DNA of 47,182 bases from Pelargonium nanum. Its lineage: Eukaryota > Streptophyta > Magnoliopsida > Geraniales > Geraniaceae. A program made the position numbers and the translations under genes. Below, in pieces: positions 1 through 11,871 of this stretch. The stretch spans positions 1 to 47,182 of the forward strand of contig JAYMTF010000182.1 in assembly GCA_036897485.1 (NCBI GenBank), in the 5' to 3' direction. The number at the start of each line of letters is the position of its first letter. Position 1 is the first letter of the stretch. The notes beneath the pieces were generated by a model. That model was not told the origin of the DNA and searched no databases. It saw only the letters and a program-made list of their open reading frames with translations.

Positions 1-1562
1 TTCGTCATTTTACACCTTAGTTAACTGGGTTAGTGACGGAACCAACTCTGCGAACCATAAGGTAGGAAATAGTTTGAAAACAAACCAAAGTGGTGCCAGG
101 TAAATGGAAGCTTACCATAGAAGGTGAAACTGTAATTACCCTTTGTTTCAAGTCTGTAAATCTAGCTAAAGAATGAATTGGAGGCTTAAATTATTGTTTA
201 TGAATTCTTGGTGTTTGCGCGAGGGCAATCACTAGAGGATATGAGTCACATCTCGCTAGAGAGAACTCTAGATAGAGAAAGTCTCATGTAAACTACATAA
301 TCCCTTCACTTGTCGATGATGGTGTATTTATACCCACAAATTAATCTTGACATGTGTTGTCGATCGTGCGGTTGGCTGTTGGTGATGTGGGTTCATTTTA
401 GGTCTCAATGTCCCAATGTCAAAGAAGGGTTCCAGGTTCAGGACTATTCATTAGGAGAAGAAATTTGAAGAAGCTTTTAGGCTTTTCAGGTTCAGATAAG
501 GGTTTCAAGAAAGCCTTGCGGAGACTAAGTGTTGAGGCATGCCCGAAAGAGTTACTTGAGGAGACAATTCAATCACTTATGAAGTGTTATCGCCTTCCCC
601 GAGGTCTTAGAAAGAATCCAAGTGAGATGGAATCAATCAAACGACAAAGCGGTCTGGATCACCGTGATTTCTCGCAGCAAACGTTGTCCCCCCGGGAGTT
701 GTGACCATTCCTATGTGCAACTCCTCGTCATGACAAAGGTTGTCTTCTTAGGGTTTTACCATAGGCAATTCTTCGTCGCGACAAACATCGTACCATAGGC
801 GTAGGCGCGTAGTGACCATCCCATGGGCACTCTTCGTCGCGACAAAAATAGCCTCATGCGCATAATTAATGACTAATCCTATGGACATGTTCACGTTTGT
901 GAGATTCTGTAATCGTCGTTTATCTCATTTTTGCAAGAAGGCCTTGTTTATCTCCTTCATGCCTGATGACTCCGTAGGTGAGGGCATGTGATATCTGGGG
1001 GAGGCATACGAGGAAGCCTTCACATATTTGGAAGAGATATTCAGATAATTCTTGGAGGCCTTCATAATTCTCGAAGATCCGTTGTAGTGAATTGTTTGGC
1101 ATTTGAGGAAGAGATTGACGTAGCGTCTGGATGCCACGTGTCACGTTTCCATTAATTTGTCATTTTTATTTATGATTCTTCATGTAAATTTTGGTCGAAA
1201 TACTTGTCATAAACAAATGTGTGTGAAACTTGACATTTGAACCCGGGAAAGAAGTCATAATTTTCTTCTCTGCTTAATTGAGGATTACAAGTTTCACACA
1301 AAGGGGCTTCCCGATATACATCGAACAACTCAATTTGTGTTGTAGAAAACAGATTTGAGTTATACGATACAATAATCGAGATTCTTGAGTGATCCAACCC
1401 CGTCAACCATCGTTATAAAATAATTAAGTTGAACGTTAAAAGAAAATTAACTAATTATAGTCTTTTATAATGATGTTCTAAGCAATTCAAGTGTATTTTG
1501 CTTAATTTACGAGCTTGCGACATGGTACGGATTCTTTGTATGCAATGTAACTGATTATGCTC
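1..1562. other. Gene-free left flank with degenerate repeats
   Basis: No convincing gene is visible here. The only sizeable frame (408-704, 98 codons, starting MSQCQRRVPG) matches no family I recognise and has no splice or promoter context. Around 700-850 there are short degenerate direct repeats, listed separately. The last few hundred bases are AT-rich and lead into the UMP1 promoter. Remnant transposable-element sequence is possible but cannot be named. Confidence 0.5.
721..846. repeat. Three imperfect direct repeats with a TCGTCGCGACAAA core
   Basis: Near-identical 17-base segments occur at 721-737, 769-785 and 830-846. The last two share the core TTCGTCGCGACAAA, and the first has CGTCATGACAAA. 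Each is preceded by a related phrase of the type 'ccatnggca' (around 760 and 822). Spacing is 48 and 61 bases, so this is a decayed tandem array or part of an old element. No function can be assigned. Confidence 0.5.
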
Positions 1563-1680
1563 AAAGATATTGGGCCCAAGAAAAGGAAGCCCAGCTCAAT
1601 CGAGGGCTATAAAAATACCAAAATCCAACCTTAAAAGATATTGGGCCCATAAAGAGGAAGCCCAGCCCATCCCAGCCCAT
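1563..1680 (+). promoter_or_regulatory. UMP1 promoter with duplicated site II (TGGGCC/GCCCA) module
   Basis: A 33-base module, 1563-1595, is repeated at 1634-1666 with 30 of 33 positions matching. Each copy holds TTGGGCCCA followed by GGAAGCCCAGC. Copy 2 is followed by two tandem CCCAGCCCAT decamers (1661-1680). A TATA-like TATAAAAA lies between the copies at 1608-1615. TGGGCC/GCCCA site II elements are known TCP-factor targets enriched upstream of plant housekeeping genes, including proteasome and ribosomal genes. The start codon is about 120 bases downstream of the last motif. The regulatory role is inferred from motif and position. Confidence 0.6.
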
Positions 1681-1801
1681 GTCTTCCCTATAACATCCTT
1701 CTCTGCTTTCTTGCCCACAAAGTCTCTGCAACTCCACAACTCAGCTACAAGTCGACGAAGAAGAAGAAGAGCTGCAGAAGAAGAGAGACCAAGAGAGAGA
1801 A

Positions 1802-4221
1802 ATGGAAGCACCGAAGATTATTGCACACGAAATCGGAGGAGTCCAAAACGACGCGCTTCGTTTCGGCCTCCATGGCGTCAAGAGCGACATCGTTGGATCT
1901 CATCCTCTCGAATCCGCTTATGAATCTGTAATTTTACCTATTGCTTCTGCTTATTTTCCATCATCTGTTCCTTTTTCTAGAAAATCTGAAAGTTTTTTGT
2001 TTCTAGATTGCGTTATTTCACCGGTTGATTACGAAGCTTGTTGTTAGGGTTTTTCTGTATACTATTTGGAAAGCTCAGAGACGTACTATAAACTTGCCCT
2101 AATTGATGATGGTAGTGTAATTATTTTTGTTTGGTTTTCTTATTTGGTGTGTTCAGGCAAAGATGACACAGGAGGAGATGAAGAGGAAGATACTTGCAAA
2201 TACCTATGGCTCAGCTTTTCCTTTGAAGATGGATCTGGACAGGCAAATCCTATCTCGGTACGTGCTTCGATTTGAATACTTGATTACTAGGGAATGGTAG
2301 ATTGTCTAATAATTCAGTTCTATGGTAAGTAGTTTAAACCATAGTCTACAATGACTAGTTGTTTGTTAGGTACCATCTCACGTGCTTATGTTAAGCTATT
2401 GTAGGTAATCATATTTGACTGTATGGAGAGAGGATGCGTGCTTTTGCTATTACAATGAATGTGCTTATGTATCGTATAAGCTGTTGATGCATAGAAAACT
2501 ATTTTAGCCGTAGCCTATGGATGTGTGCTGTAAAAGACATAACAGAACATGCGTATGGCATATATGAGGAGTTGATAACATAAACCATCTGTTAGTTTTA
2601 TGAGCCAGACATTTGTTCCATAAGAAGCGGATGTTGTTAACATTGAGGAAAGAACAAGGAGTTGGAGACTCATAGTTACATGAAAGTGGCCTAGTATCAT
2701 TTCAATTTGTAGGCATGTTGGCAATTCATATAAGAGATTGTGCTTGAAAATTGACAGTAGCTGGACTTACTCGCTAGCTCACACTTTAAGTATTTTGTGG
2801 CATGTACTTGAATTCATTGGTTCACCTTGTATATGGTGATGTATTCTTGATATGACCATTTGACTATTCCATAATACAAAAAATGTTGATAACTAATCAG
2901 AAGGTATCAAGTCATGCCTTTTGCATGTGGATGAGCTTCTAAAGGTTGTGTGATATCATCTATTATCAAACTTGGACATCTGCTGGTTCGTAAGTAGTTT
3001 TTACACTGTCTTGATTGGTAAAGGCTAAAACGATTGGGTGACGTTCTGAAATGTTTAGATTGTGAATGCAGATGGTCTTTAGATAGTTAGACGTATCAAA
3101 GTAATAAGGTCAAGAAAAGCGAGTCTAAGATGATAATATTAATGGAAGCCATCAGGAGTTGGCAGATTCTATTTCATTTTTCTAAGACAGTACTGTAATT
3201 TCATCATATTGTTTGATGTATACAAGTAGTAGGGATAAGAAAAAAAAGGATGTCAGATTGTAGTATGATCAGAAGCCACCAGGGGTCATCAGATTCTGTA
3301 TCCTAATGTTCGAATGTTCGATATAGTTCTTGTAGAAAAGTTGTAATGTTCCTTGGCTTGCTATTCATTCTTCTCTTGCATATGATTTTTGTGTAAAAGT
3401 ATAGTTCATCTCATATGGATATCTATCTTTATTTTATTTTGTTTCTGTTAAATGGACACAGATGCTACATTCTTCTTCTAACTGTTTAATAGAAAATAAT
3501 GCAGATTTCAGAGGCCACCAGGAGCAATTCCATCTTCAATGCTGGGATTAGAGGCTCTGACAGGAAGCTTGGATGACTTCGGTTTTGAGGACTATCTGAA
3601 TGGTAACCAAATACTATTGAAATGCTTCCTACATAATGAAATATTACTCCCTCTATACCAAAATAACTGTCCACTTTTAGAGAACATTTGTAGAGAAAGT
3701 GGACAATCATTTTGGATTATTTTTATTTCGATTTTGAACAGTCCCATTTTTTAGTTCTCTTGGTTAGGTTTTGTTCTGAACACCATAATGAAATCCTTCT
3801 TGTGAATATATCGAGTTATGTATGGATTTTGGTTTACTTGCATTTCTCTCACGTGTTTGAAGGTTAAAAGGAAAATATATTTGAAAAGAGCGGAAAAAAA
3901 TTCCTTGCCCCTTTAGAAAGGCAGACTGGTAATTTTGTGTGATAGTCATTGATTACATTACTGTTTCTGTGAAGATAATGATCAGCGAATATTTTTCGTT
4001 GACTTTTCTGTTTGTCTTGTTGCGGTCTTGTTTATTGTAAACTCTTACTAAATTCTCATTAGAAAAATTCATTAGTGTTGCGGTCTTGATTATTTTCTTG
4101 TTTGTTGCTCTGCTTTGCAGATCCTCGTGAGTCTGAAACTTTCCGGCCAGTAGACATGCACCATGGGATGGAAGTTCGTATTGGTCTGTCTAAGGGACCA
4201 GTTTGCCCAAGCTTTATATGA
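1802..4221 (+). CDS. UMP1: Proteasome maturation factor UMP1 homologue
   Basis: The gene encodes a chaperone of 20S proteasome assembly, which in the characterised homologues sits in half-proteasomes and is the first substrate of the finished particle. Exons are 1802-1927, 2157-2257, 3505-3602 and 4121-4221, all with GT-AG borders. They join to 426 nt and 141 aa, the length I expect for plant UMP1. Family hallmarks are visible: the N-terminal segment DALRFGLHGVKSDIVGSHPL, then NTYGSAFPLKMDLDRQILSR, the UMP1 core FQRPPGAIPSSMLGLEALTG with LDDFGFEDYLNDP, and the C-terminal HHGMEVRIGLSKGPVCPSF. The ATG at 1802 matches the conserved N terminus. There is no signal peptide, consistent with a cytosolic or nuclear protein. 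A short Stowaway-like remnant sits in intron 3. The gene appears intact. Confidence 0.96.
3647..3720. mobile_element. Truncated Stowaway-like MITE in UMP1 intron 3
   Basis: The segment opens with CTCCCTCTATACCAAAATAA after a TA dinucleotide and contains an inverted repeat: AACTGTCCACTTT near 3664 faces AAAGTGGACAATCATTT near 3696. This is the Stowaway/mariner-type terminal pattern (CTCCCTCCGT...CCAAAAT). The right end stops after 'TTTGGA' and lacks the expected GACGGAGGGAG tail, so it is degraded or very short. It lies well inside the intron and should not alter the protein. Confidence 0.55.
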
Positions 4222-6332
4222 TTTAAGATTATGATGGTTGTTCTTGGATTTCTGTATGATTTTCTTGAAAGTTGCATCAAAATGTCATCAGGACGATAAA
4301 TCTAACTGTTTAGTACATGTGGCTTTTGTTGCTCTACTTATCTGCTCAGTGACCTAATGTTTGGGTACTTTTAAGTATTTTCATTCAATTAGTCAGTGAT
4401 ATCGTGCGTTCCACTTTATGTGTCTTACCATTTTAATTGAATTCTACATATGTGGTGTTTTATTTCTCGGTGGGAGGTGTAATACCAAAATAGATTCGAA
4501 TTTTGAGGTGATGACATATGAAGGTCCAAATTGTCATTCAAAAACACATAATTAACTTATGTTTCAAAACATTATAGATGAGATACTCATGTTTTCGAAA
4601 TTTTGCAATGTCAGTAAAAAAATTGCAAACTCTTTATTTAAATATTGAGATACCATAAATTATAAATAAACATCATGTTGCAGGTTGATATTTGATAGCA
4701 AACATATGTGTGACCATCTTGTTAATGCATCCAACAAGACCATAAAATATCCAAATAGAGAGTGAATGGGCCCATGTATTTCACCTTATATTAGTTCCAA
4801 AATTTTCGAATCCTAATTTAGTTGGTGGTGCTTTTATGATTAATTTCCTTTGAGTACAAGTAGCAAAAGTGGAATTTTTTTTTTTAAGTGAAGCATCTTC
4901 TAATTTGTTAGATGATGTCCATGTGAATTCTTAATAATTCTTCACGTAAATCTACCAATATGAATTTTATTATAATTGAGAGATTAGAAATTATGATAAC
5001 AAATGAATCTCAAAGTGGTAAAACGTTCATACCTCATGACTTGAGATAGTATTTACACTTACAAAATCAAGATGTAGGGAGCGATGTGTCACCTTATTAT
5101 TGATTGTTGATAATGGAAAGTGGATTTTCATGATATCATTTTTACGTCATGGTTATGATGTCATGAGCTCATGCTAATATTATTCACTAAATGATATGAT
5201 GTCGTGGTGATGTCATGATGACGCGACGATTAAAACCACGGTGATTTGGCAATGATTGTACTACCCAATGTACTTTTATGCATATTGTTTATCGATAAGG
5301 CATTATAAATTCAAGTCTAAGAGGTTCCTCTGGGGCATACCATGCCCAAAATCTTCAAGTCTAAGTTAAAATCCTCGAAATGACTCAAAAAGTTCGTCAT
5401 GGAGAAAAGACTTTCAAAAAAATAATGGCTAAAACAAACCAACCATAGATGATTCATGTCTTGTTTCTTGTTACAAAATAAGATTGCATGCTTTCAATTT
5501 TTGACCCTTTATTTAGAAGAAAAAAAAGGGTGAAAATTTGAATACTAGTGAAATTAAAATAACATATATATATATCATAAAAATTAAATTAAAATTGTTT
5601 TTAATATTTATTAAATAATACAAACGATTATCGATTATTATCAAACCATAATTATTTTATTTAAGTTTTAAAATAAATGATGAAAGCGAAATGAAAGAAC
5701 AAGAGACAATTGGGATAAAAAAGTTTAACTTACTCATAGAAAATACAGTACAATGTATCAATTAGAGAGTATTTCTTCAGCTATCAAATGAATAAATAAC
5801 CTAACTTACTGAAATAGAAATAAAAAATACTACAATTGAATCTACCGTTAAAAAATACGATTACAATAAGTGCGAATACAAATAAACATTTATTAATATG
5901 ATTATTCACGACAAAAATATAAATATTAAAAATAAATCAAGTAAATACTAAATACCGAGAAAATAAATATACGAATGACAAAAATATACACAGACGTACA
6001 AAAGAAAGTTTAAGAAAAGAAAAGAAAAAGTACAGATGTACTGTTTGTGGTGGTGTACTGTATTTACATGTATTATATTCGGTTTCCTAATTTTCTTTTT
6101 CTTTTTCTTTTTTAAATAAAAACTATAATTATTTTATTTTTGTTTCTCGGCTCTGTCTGTCTCTACTAATCCCACTCCATAAAACCCTACCTTACATTAA
6201 CCTCTTCCCGACTCTACCCATCCAGATTTTCCCGAGAAACACAAAACCCTTCCAATTTTCCTTCCATCCAAACACCCCACCATCCAATGAACCTCAACCT
6301 CCTCCACTTCTAGCCTCCTATCCTCCTCTGCC
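4222..6332. other. AT-rich intergenic spacer between UMP1 and eIF2B delta
   Basis: There is no open frame of note. The region is AT-rich, especially 5520-6000. A cluster of TGATGTCAT-like palindromic words lies at 5129-5223, and purine/pyrimidine-rich runs lie near 6010-6030 and 6095-6113. The last 200 bases are C-rich and are the likely promoter and leader of the downstream gene. They include a telo-box-like AAACCCTA at 6182-6189, a motif known from promoters of plant translation-related genes. Confidence 0.6.
6182..6189 (+). promoter_or_regulatory. Telo-box-like motif upstream of eIF2B delta
   Basis: AAACCCTA sits about 145 bases before the start codon in a C-rich leader or promoter region. 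Telo-boxes are common in promoters of plant translation-apparatus genes, which fits the downstream product. A single 8-base match can arise by chance. Confidence 0.35.
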
Positions 6333-9300
6333 ATGGACTCTCGCCGCCCCTCCCGCGCCGTCATCGACCCCAAGGTCCGCCATGTCGGATTCTTCACTCC
6401 CGGCGCCCCACCCGATCGCTCCCAATCGGGTCCTCCCGACCCGATTACCTCCTCCGCCACTTCCCCTCCGGCCTCCAACATCTCCCCCTCCGGCAACTCC
6501 CTCTCGCCGGTCATGATCCCTCCGCCGCGCCACAACTCCGAGAACCTCCTCGCCTCCCGCTCCGTTCCGTTTCCTCCGGTCCCGGCGTCCCCTCGCCGCC
6601 GCGACTCCATCCTCGTGGGCAGCTACAATGCTTCCGAGTTCTCTCCGACGTCGAGCAAGACGGTGGGCGACGGCGAGTTCTGGGATGATGTGGTGTCTCC
6701 GGCTAGGGCTGGGAAGGGCAATTCGGGGAGGATTTCGGCGGCTTCGTCGTTTCCTGGTGGGGGCTTTGATTTGACGGCAGTGAAGGCGAGTAGCGTTCCG
6801 GCTAGTGGTTTGACCACGGTTTCAGTGGTGAACTTGCCTCCAGGTATTTCTGGTATGTTGGTTTGCTCTTGAATTGATTTTTGGATAATTCAATACTAAT
6901 AAGCTAATTCTCATATATGTAATGCATTTTGTTAATTGATAACAAAATCAAATTGGTGTTATGTTGTGCAATTTTATGATATGCTTATGAAGATAGAGAA
7001 CTAATCCATATGCTGCTCTATCCTATGATATAGGCTTAAGTAATGACTTGAAATATGGGACTGACCTAATTTTTGGGGATTTTTCGTTAAAAACTTGGTT
7101 GAAACTGGAATGTCTTTACTAAATATTGTGATTTCATACCTTTTCGAATGGGTAGCCTTCCTATAATCATCACCGATAGATCTGCTTTAAGCAGCATACT
7201 ACACAAGCCATTTGTAATACAGATTTACACCATCCTAGATTAGACATCGACCACTATGCACTAATCATATTTCTAACTTCCTCTTCACTATCTCCGTTTG
7301 TTTAATTGTACATCCCAGTGGTTACTTCTAGTAATTTTTGTATCTTTTAGCATAATTGAAGCACTACAAACTCCAGATTTTTCCTAAAATTACATTCTAC
7401 ATATTTATTTTTGTCTTTAGTCATAGTTGTTGGTATCATTCATATCGTAGGGTACATATCGTATTCAACATACAAGCGTAGTGTCTCGGCTGGTCGAACT
7501 GCTAGAGTTTTTAAATTGTTACTTAACTGTATGTATTGAATCAAATCAGTGTGAACTGCATGGTTCACAGTGGTTCATCCTGTTAAACAAATTTGGGTTT
7601 CTTTATTGTTTGGGCGACAAATATTAATCTAGCAAAAAAATGATAATTAGGTGTTATAATTATTAATATTTCAAATTTAATTCAGTTAGGGTTTGGGATA
7701 TGAAGAGTCTAATCTACACAATTTAAACAAATAAGGGAGCTGAGAACAGATTGAAATTTGTATATTTTAAACTAAAAGTACAATGTTGTACTATACTAAG
7801 AACTATTACATATAGAGGGAAATAATGATAGATATCTTTCAAATTATATGTATCTCCAAAAAAAATTAAAAAATCATGAGTCATTCTGTTCACTGTTCAA
7901 AAAATAGCTCTAACGATTCATGATACAAATCTTGATTCAACAATTATGCTTCTGCTTATTCTAAACTCCTACGGTTCCTGGGTTTCTCTCCATCTATTTG
8001 GCAATAATGTCCGTTCTACTCTCATCAGTTAAGACATTAGCACCTGCAAATTACTTTGGTACAGAAAATAAAATCTCAGTACCTCATAATACATATCGTC
8101 ATCTCCTAGTATCAGAATCTTTCTGGATTGTTTTTCTTTAGATCACAAAAGTTAGATCTGTAGTTTTATGGTTTTGAAGGAGTATTCTTTGGTATTGATC
8201 ATAGGCTTTAAGGGTGTGCGGATGTTAATTTTAGAATTCCTAGAAATTATTTTTTGTAGCTGTCATTTAACAATGCATTCCTTGGATTATTTGATGATAG
8301 AGGGTAACCCATGTATATTTCTTGGTGGTCTATTATACTTTCATCTCAGTATAGTATAAGCATGGGGTTTTCGAAGAAATGTGAAGTTTTAGTGGCTGAT
8401 AGAACGCCTAAACTATTAGGCATTTAACTACAGAATGAGTGCATGCTTTAAACTTATACAATTTCATTAAACAATATCTGCTTTGGAAGACAATGGTTTC
8501 CTGTAATTGTGGCACTCTAATAGCTAGGCACTCATTGATTTTCTTTTCTAAAGATTAAACAGGGGAAACATATCATTAGGGTCATGGTAATATTTGCAAT
8601 ACATCATAAATGGTTAGCTAACCTAGTTTCTTGGGAGACCCTAAACTTATGACATATATGTAGTGTCTCATCTAGCCTTGGCGAGGCATATCCTACATAA
8701 AGCTAGTCTTTGTGTGGACCTAGGTATATATGCTTATTGTTGTGTGGCATATGTGAGTAATGATGTTTTCTCTCTTGTATGTAGAACAAATTTCTCTCTT
8801 AGATTAGAAGTTTTCATGAGATATAGGATTATGAAATGTGTTGAGGCTAGCAGGGATAAAGTATATGGAAGATCATTTGAAGTATCTAGAATACATGCAT
8901 GGCAGAGACATAAAACCAGATTTATAAAATTATTTGATAACAATTCCATAGTCATAGAGACCTTCATCTGATAATGCAGTTAATGCTTACTATGTAAAAT
9001 GGTTTCAGAAAAAGCTGGAGGAGCATCAGTTGAGGTGCAAAATGACCGCGCCACTAGTTCAAAACCTGCTACTTCAAAGCCTGTGAAAGAGAAGCCTTCA
9101 AAAGCTGAAAGGCGTGCAATTCAAGAGGCTCAAAGAGCTGCAAAAGCTGCTGCCAAAGGTACATGTGTTTATATTGTTGAGTTAATTTTGCAACTTTTTG
9201 AGCATGTACCATGCTAGGGTCATAACTGTTGAATGTGGATTAGGTGTAAAAACGTATCTTCAACCTTTTCAATATATCTGGAAAATTGTTCTCTTTATTA

Positions 9301-11871
9301 TTGTTGTTATGATTTTATTCTTTCTTAAATTTACATCAGATTGTAATTTCAAAATTTCTATTGATTATGCTGATTGTTATCATCTCAAACAACGTAGTGT
9401 CCTAAACCATGTATAGTGACAGTCATTCTTTTAATTACTTTGTCCTCACAAGCTGTACATTATAGTAACACTGTCATTGTGTTGCTTTTCAATCACAATG
9501 TTTATCAGCTGAAGGTGGCAAGATTCCTGCTTCTGCTGCTGCTGGGAATGCAAAACCAGCTAAAGTTTCTAAGCCTCCTTCACAAAAGAATGATAGCGCA
9601 TCAGTAGCAGCTTCTGAGAAGAAAGGGGGTGAACGTCCACCTGAAAAAGAGAGAAAAAAAGATGTCCCTCATCCACGCATGCAGTATGATGATACAAGCC
9701 GAGTAGAAAAGGCAAAAAGGCGTGCTGTCGTGAAGCAAACTGAAGCTAGGAACAGAGTTGAATTGTTCAGGCATTTGCCTCAATATGAACATGGAAACCA
9801 GCTTCCTGAACTGGAGTCAAAGTTTTTCCAGCTTGATCCGATGCATCCCGCAGTATACAAGGTAATAAGACTTTAGAAACTGAAATTATCCTTTCTTGGT
9901 CTTTTCTACAAAGTTATATATTACTCCTTCCGTTCCAAAACGAGTGTCTTCTCTCTTTTTCTTGCAAAAAGTTGAGGATGATTTGATTTTTACGTAACTT
10001 TCCTTCGTGTGCCCTCATTTCACTTTGAAATAACAAACTCAAATGGTTCAAACTTATCTAAGGGATATTATTGGCATTTCATGTATAATTAACTAAAAAG
10101 GAAGAGGTCATTCATTTTTTGGCTTAAATTTTAGAGAAAGATGATACTTATTTTGAGACAGAGGTAGTATTACATACCAAATGACGTTTGAAGTTATTTA
10201 TTATTACTCCCTCCATTCCAAAATGAACGTCTTGTTTCTCTTGAAATTGTCCTAAAATGAATGTTCTCTTTCTATTTTAGCTAGTTACGTACGAATTACC
10301 AATAATATCCTCTTTATAATTTTGTTAGAATCCCCTGATTTTGTTACAACACATGCACATGGGAATGCAAAAGGAAATGTCCACCACTGGCTAACTTAGT
10401 ATTTTTCCAAAAAGGAATATAAGACACTCATTTTGGGACAGAGTATTATTTTGTAGACAATATGTTTGGTAATTTCTATGCATTTATCTGTGATGATTTT
10501 TTGTGCTTGTTGTCAGGTTGGATTGCAGTATTTATCAGGAGATGTATCTGGCGGCAATGCTCGTTGTATTGCAATGCTTCAAGCATTTCAAGAGGCTGTT
10601 AGAGATTACACAACACCCCCTGAGAAAACTCTTACAAGGGACTTAACTGCTAAAATAAGCAGCTACGTTTCATTTCTCAATCAGTGCAGGCCCCTTTCAG
10701 TCAGCATGGGGAATGCAATCAGATTTCTCAAAAGTAGAATTACCAAGTTACCTTTGACTCTGTCTGAGTCGGAAGCGAAAGCATCTCTTCAGTCCGACAT
10801 AGATCGTTTTATAAATGAGAAGATCATAGTTGCAGACAGAGTGATAGTGAAGCATGCTGTTACAAAAATCAGGGATGGAGATGTTCTTCTCACATATGGG
10901 TCTTCCTCTGCAGTTGAAATGATACTGTTACACGCCCATGAACTTGGTAAACAGTTCCGTGTTGTTGTAGTGGACTCTCGTCCAAAGCTCGAAGGACAAC
11001 TTCTACTTCGCAGGCTGGTGGCAAACGGTCTTAGCTGCACATACACGCATATAAATGCTGTTTCCTATATCATGCATGAAGTCACTAAAGTATTTTTAGG
11101 TGCTTCATCGGTGCTGTCTAATGGAACAGTTTACTCAAGGGTTGGGACTGCATGTGTTGCTATGGTTGCGCATGCATTTGGCTTGCCGGTATTAGTATGT
11201 TGTGAAGCATATAAATTTCATGAAAGAGTACAGCTTGATTCAATATGCTCTAATGAGCTAGGTATGCGTTTCTAGCAATTATAGAAACTGGAGATTCTTT
11301 TCAGCTCTCCAGCTGCTTAATGTCTTTGGTATCTGTACCATTTTTTTTGTTACCTTTTGCAGGTGATCCAGATGTCATTTCGAAGGTTCCAGGTAGAGAG
11401 GATATTAACTATTTAGATGGTTGGGCTAGTAGTGAAAATTTACAACTATTGAATCTGATGTGAGTGTCTATAACCTTATTATATGATCATCATACGACCT
11501 CATCTTTGCCACAACTAACTTATTTACCTTTTGGATTGGCATTGACAGTTATGACGCAACGCCTTCAGATTATGTCTCAATGATCATTACTGATTATGGA
11601 ATGGTAAGTTGTTTAGAGAGTTGAAACTTCTGAGCCATTTGTAACTGTGCTCAATGATTCACATTAGGTTATATATGCTGTTAATTACATTTCACGTTTA
11701 GAAACACATCCATGTGCTTTACCCTATATTCGACATAGAATCTTGGAAAATGGTCGAGTTATTGGTTAGTTTTAAAGTAGACTACTGATTCAACTCAATA
11801 TGTTTCAGATACCGCCAACAAGTGTGCCTGTCATTGTACGAGAATACAGGAGAGAGCATTTATGGATATAG
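6333..11871 (+). CDS. eIF2Bdelta: Translation initiation factor eIF2B subunit delta
   Basis: This is a regulatory subunit of the eIF2B complex, the guanine nucleotide exchange factor that recycles eIF2 for initiator tRNA delivery in the cytosol. Exons are 6333-6852, 9009-9158, 9509-9861, 10517-11261, 11363-11459, 11549-11603 and 11809-11871, giving 1983 nt and 660 aa. Residues 1 to about 270 are low-complexity, rich in Pro/Ser and then Ala/Lys, as is usual for delta subunits. From about residue 280 the conserved part begins (VPHPRMQYDD, FRHLPQYEHG). The IF-2B/MtnA-type alpha-beta domain fills roughly 342-655, with motifs such as LLTYGSSSAVEMIL, VVVVDSRPKLEG, YTHINAVSYIM and the C-terminal PPTSVPVIVREYRREHLWI. 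Intron 1 is about 2.2 kb and intron 3 holds two MITEs. The exon 1 donor is ambiguous (6843 or 6852, same phase). Confidence 0.96.
9924..10167. mobile_element. Stowaway-like MITE 1 in eIF2B delta intron 3
   Basis: The element opens with CTCCTTCCGTTCCAAAACGA and ends with CTTATTTTGAGACAGAGGTAG, which are imperfect terminal inverted repeats. It is flanked by TA at 9922-9923 and 10168-10169, the target duplication typical of Stowaway/Tc1-mariner elements. It is 244 bp long with no coding capacity. The ends have diverged, so the copy is old. Confidence 0.75.
10207..10443. mobile_element. Stowaway-like MITE 2 in eIF2B delta intron 3
   Basis: The element opens with CTCCCTCCATTCCAAAATGA and ends with GACACTCATTTTGGGACAGAG. 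It is flanked by TA at 10205-10206 and 10444-10445. The right end appears to have lost a few bases of the usual GGACGGAGGGAG end. It is 237 bp long and lies only about 40 bp after MITE 1 in the same intron, about 70 bases before the exon 4 acceptor. Confidence 0.75.

Noticed and set aside
408-704. 98-codon open frame in the left flank
   Set aside because: No recognisable domain, no promoter or splice context, and degenerate repeats next to it. It is kept only as a possible transposon remnant.
1570-1923. 117-codon frame overlapping the UMP1 start in another frame
   Set aside because: It runs through the promoter module and the leader and overlaps exon 1 out of frame. Low-complexity Arg/Ser-rich translation.
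8663-8971. 102-codon frame in eIF2B delta intron 1
   Set aside because: Lies within an intron, no family resemblance, and overlapped by an equally long frame on the other strand.
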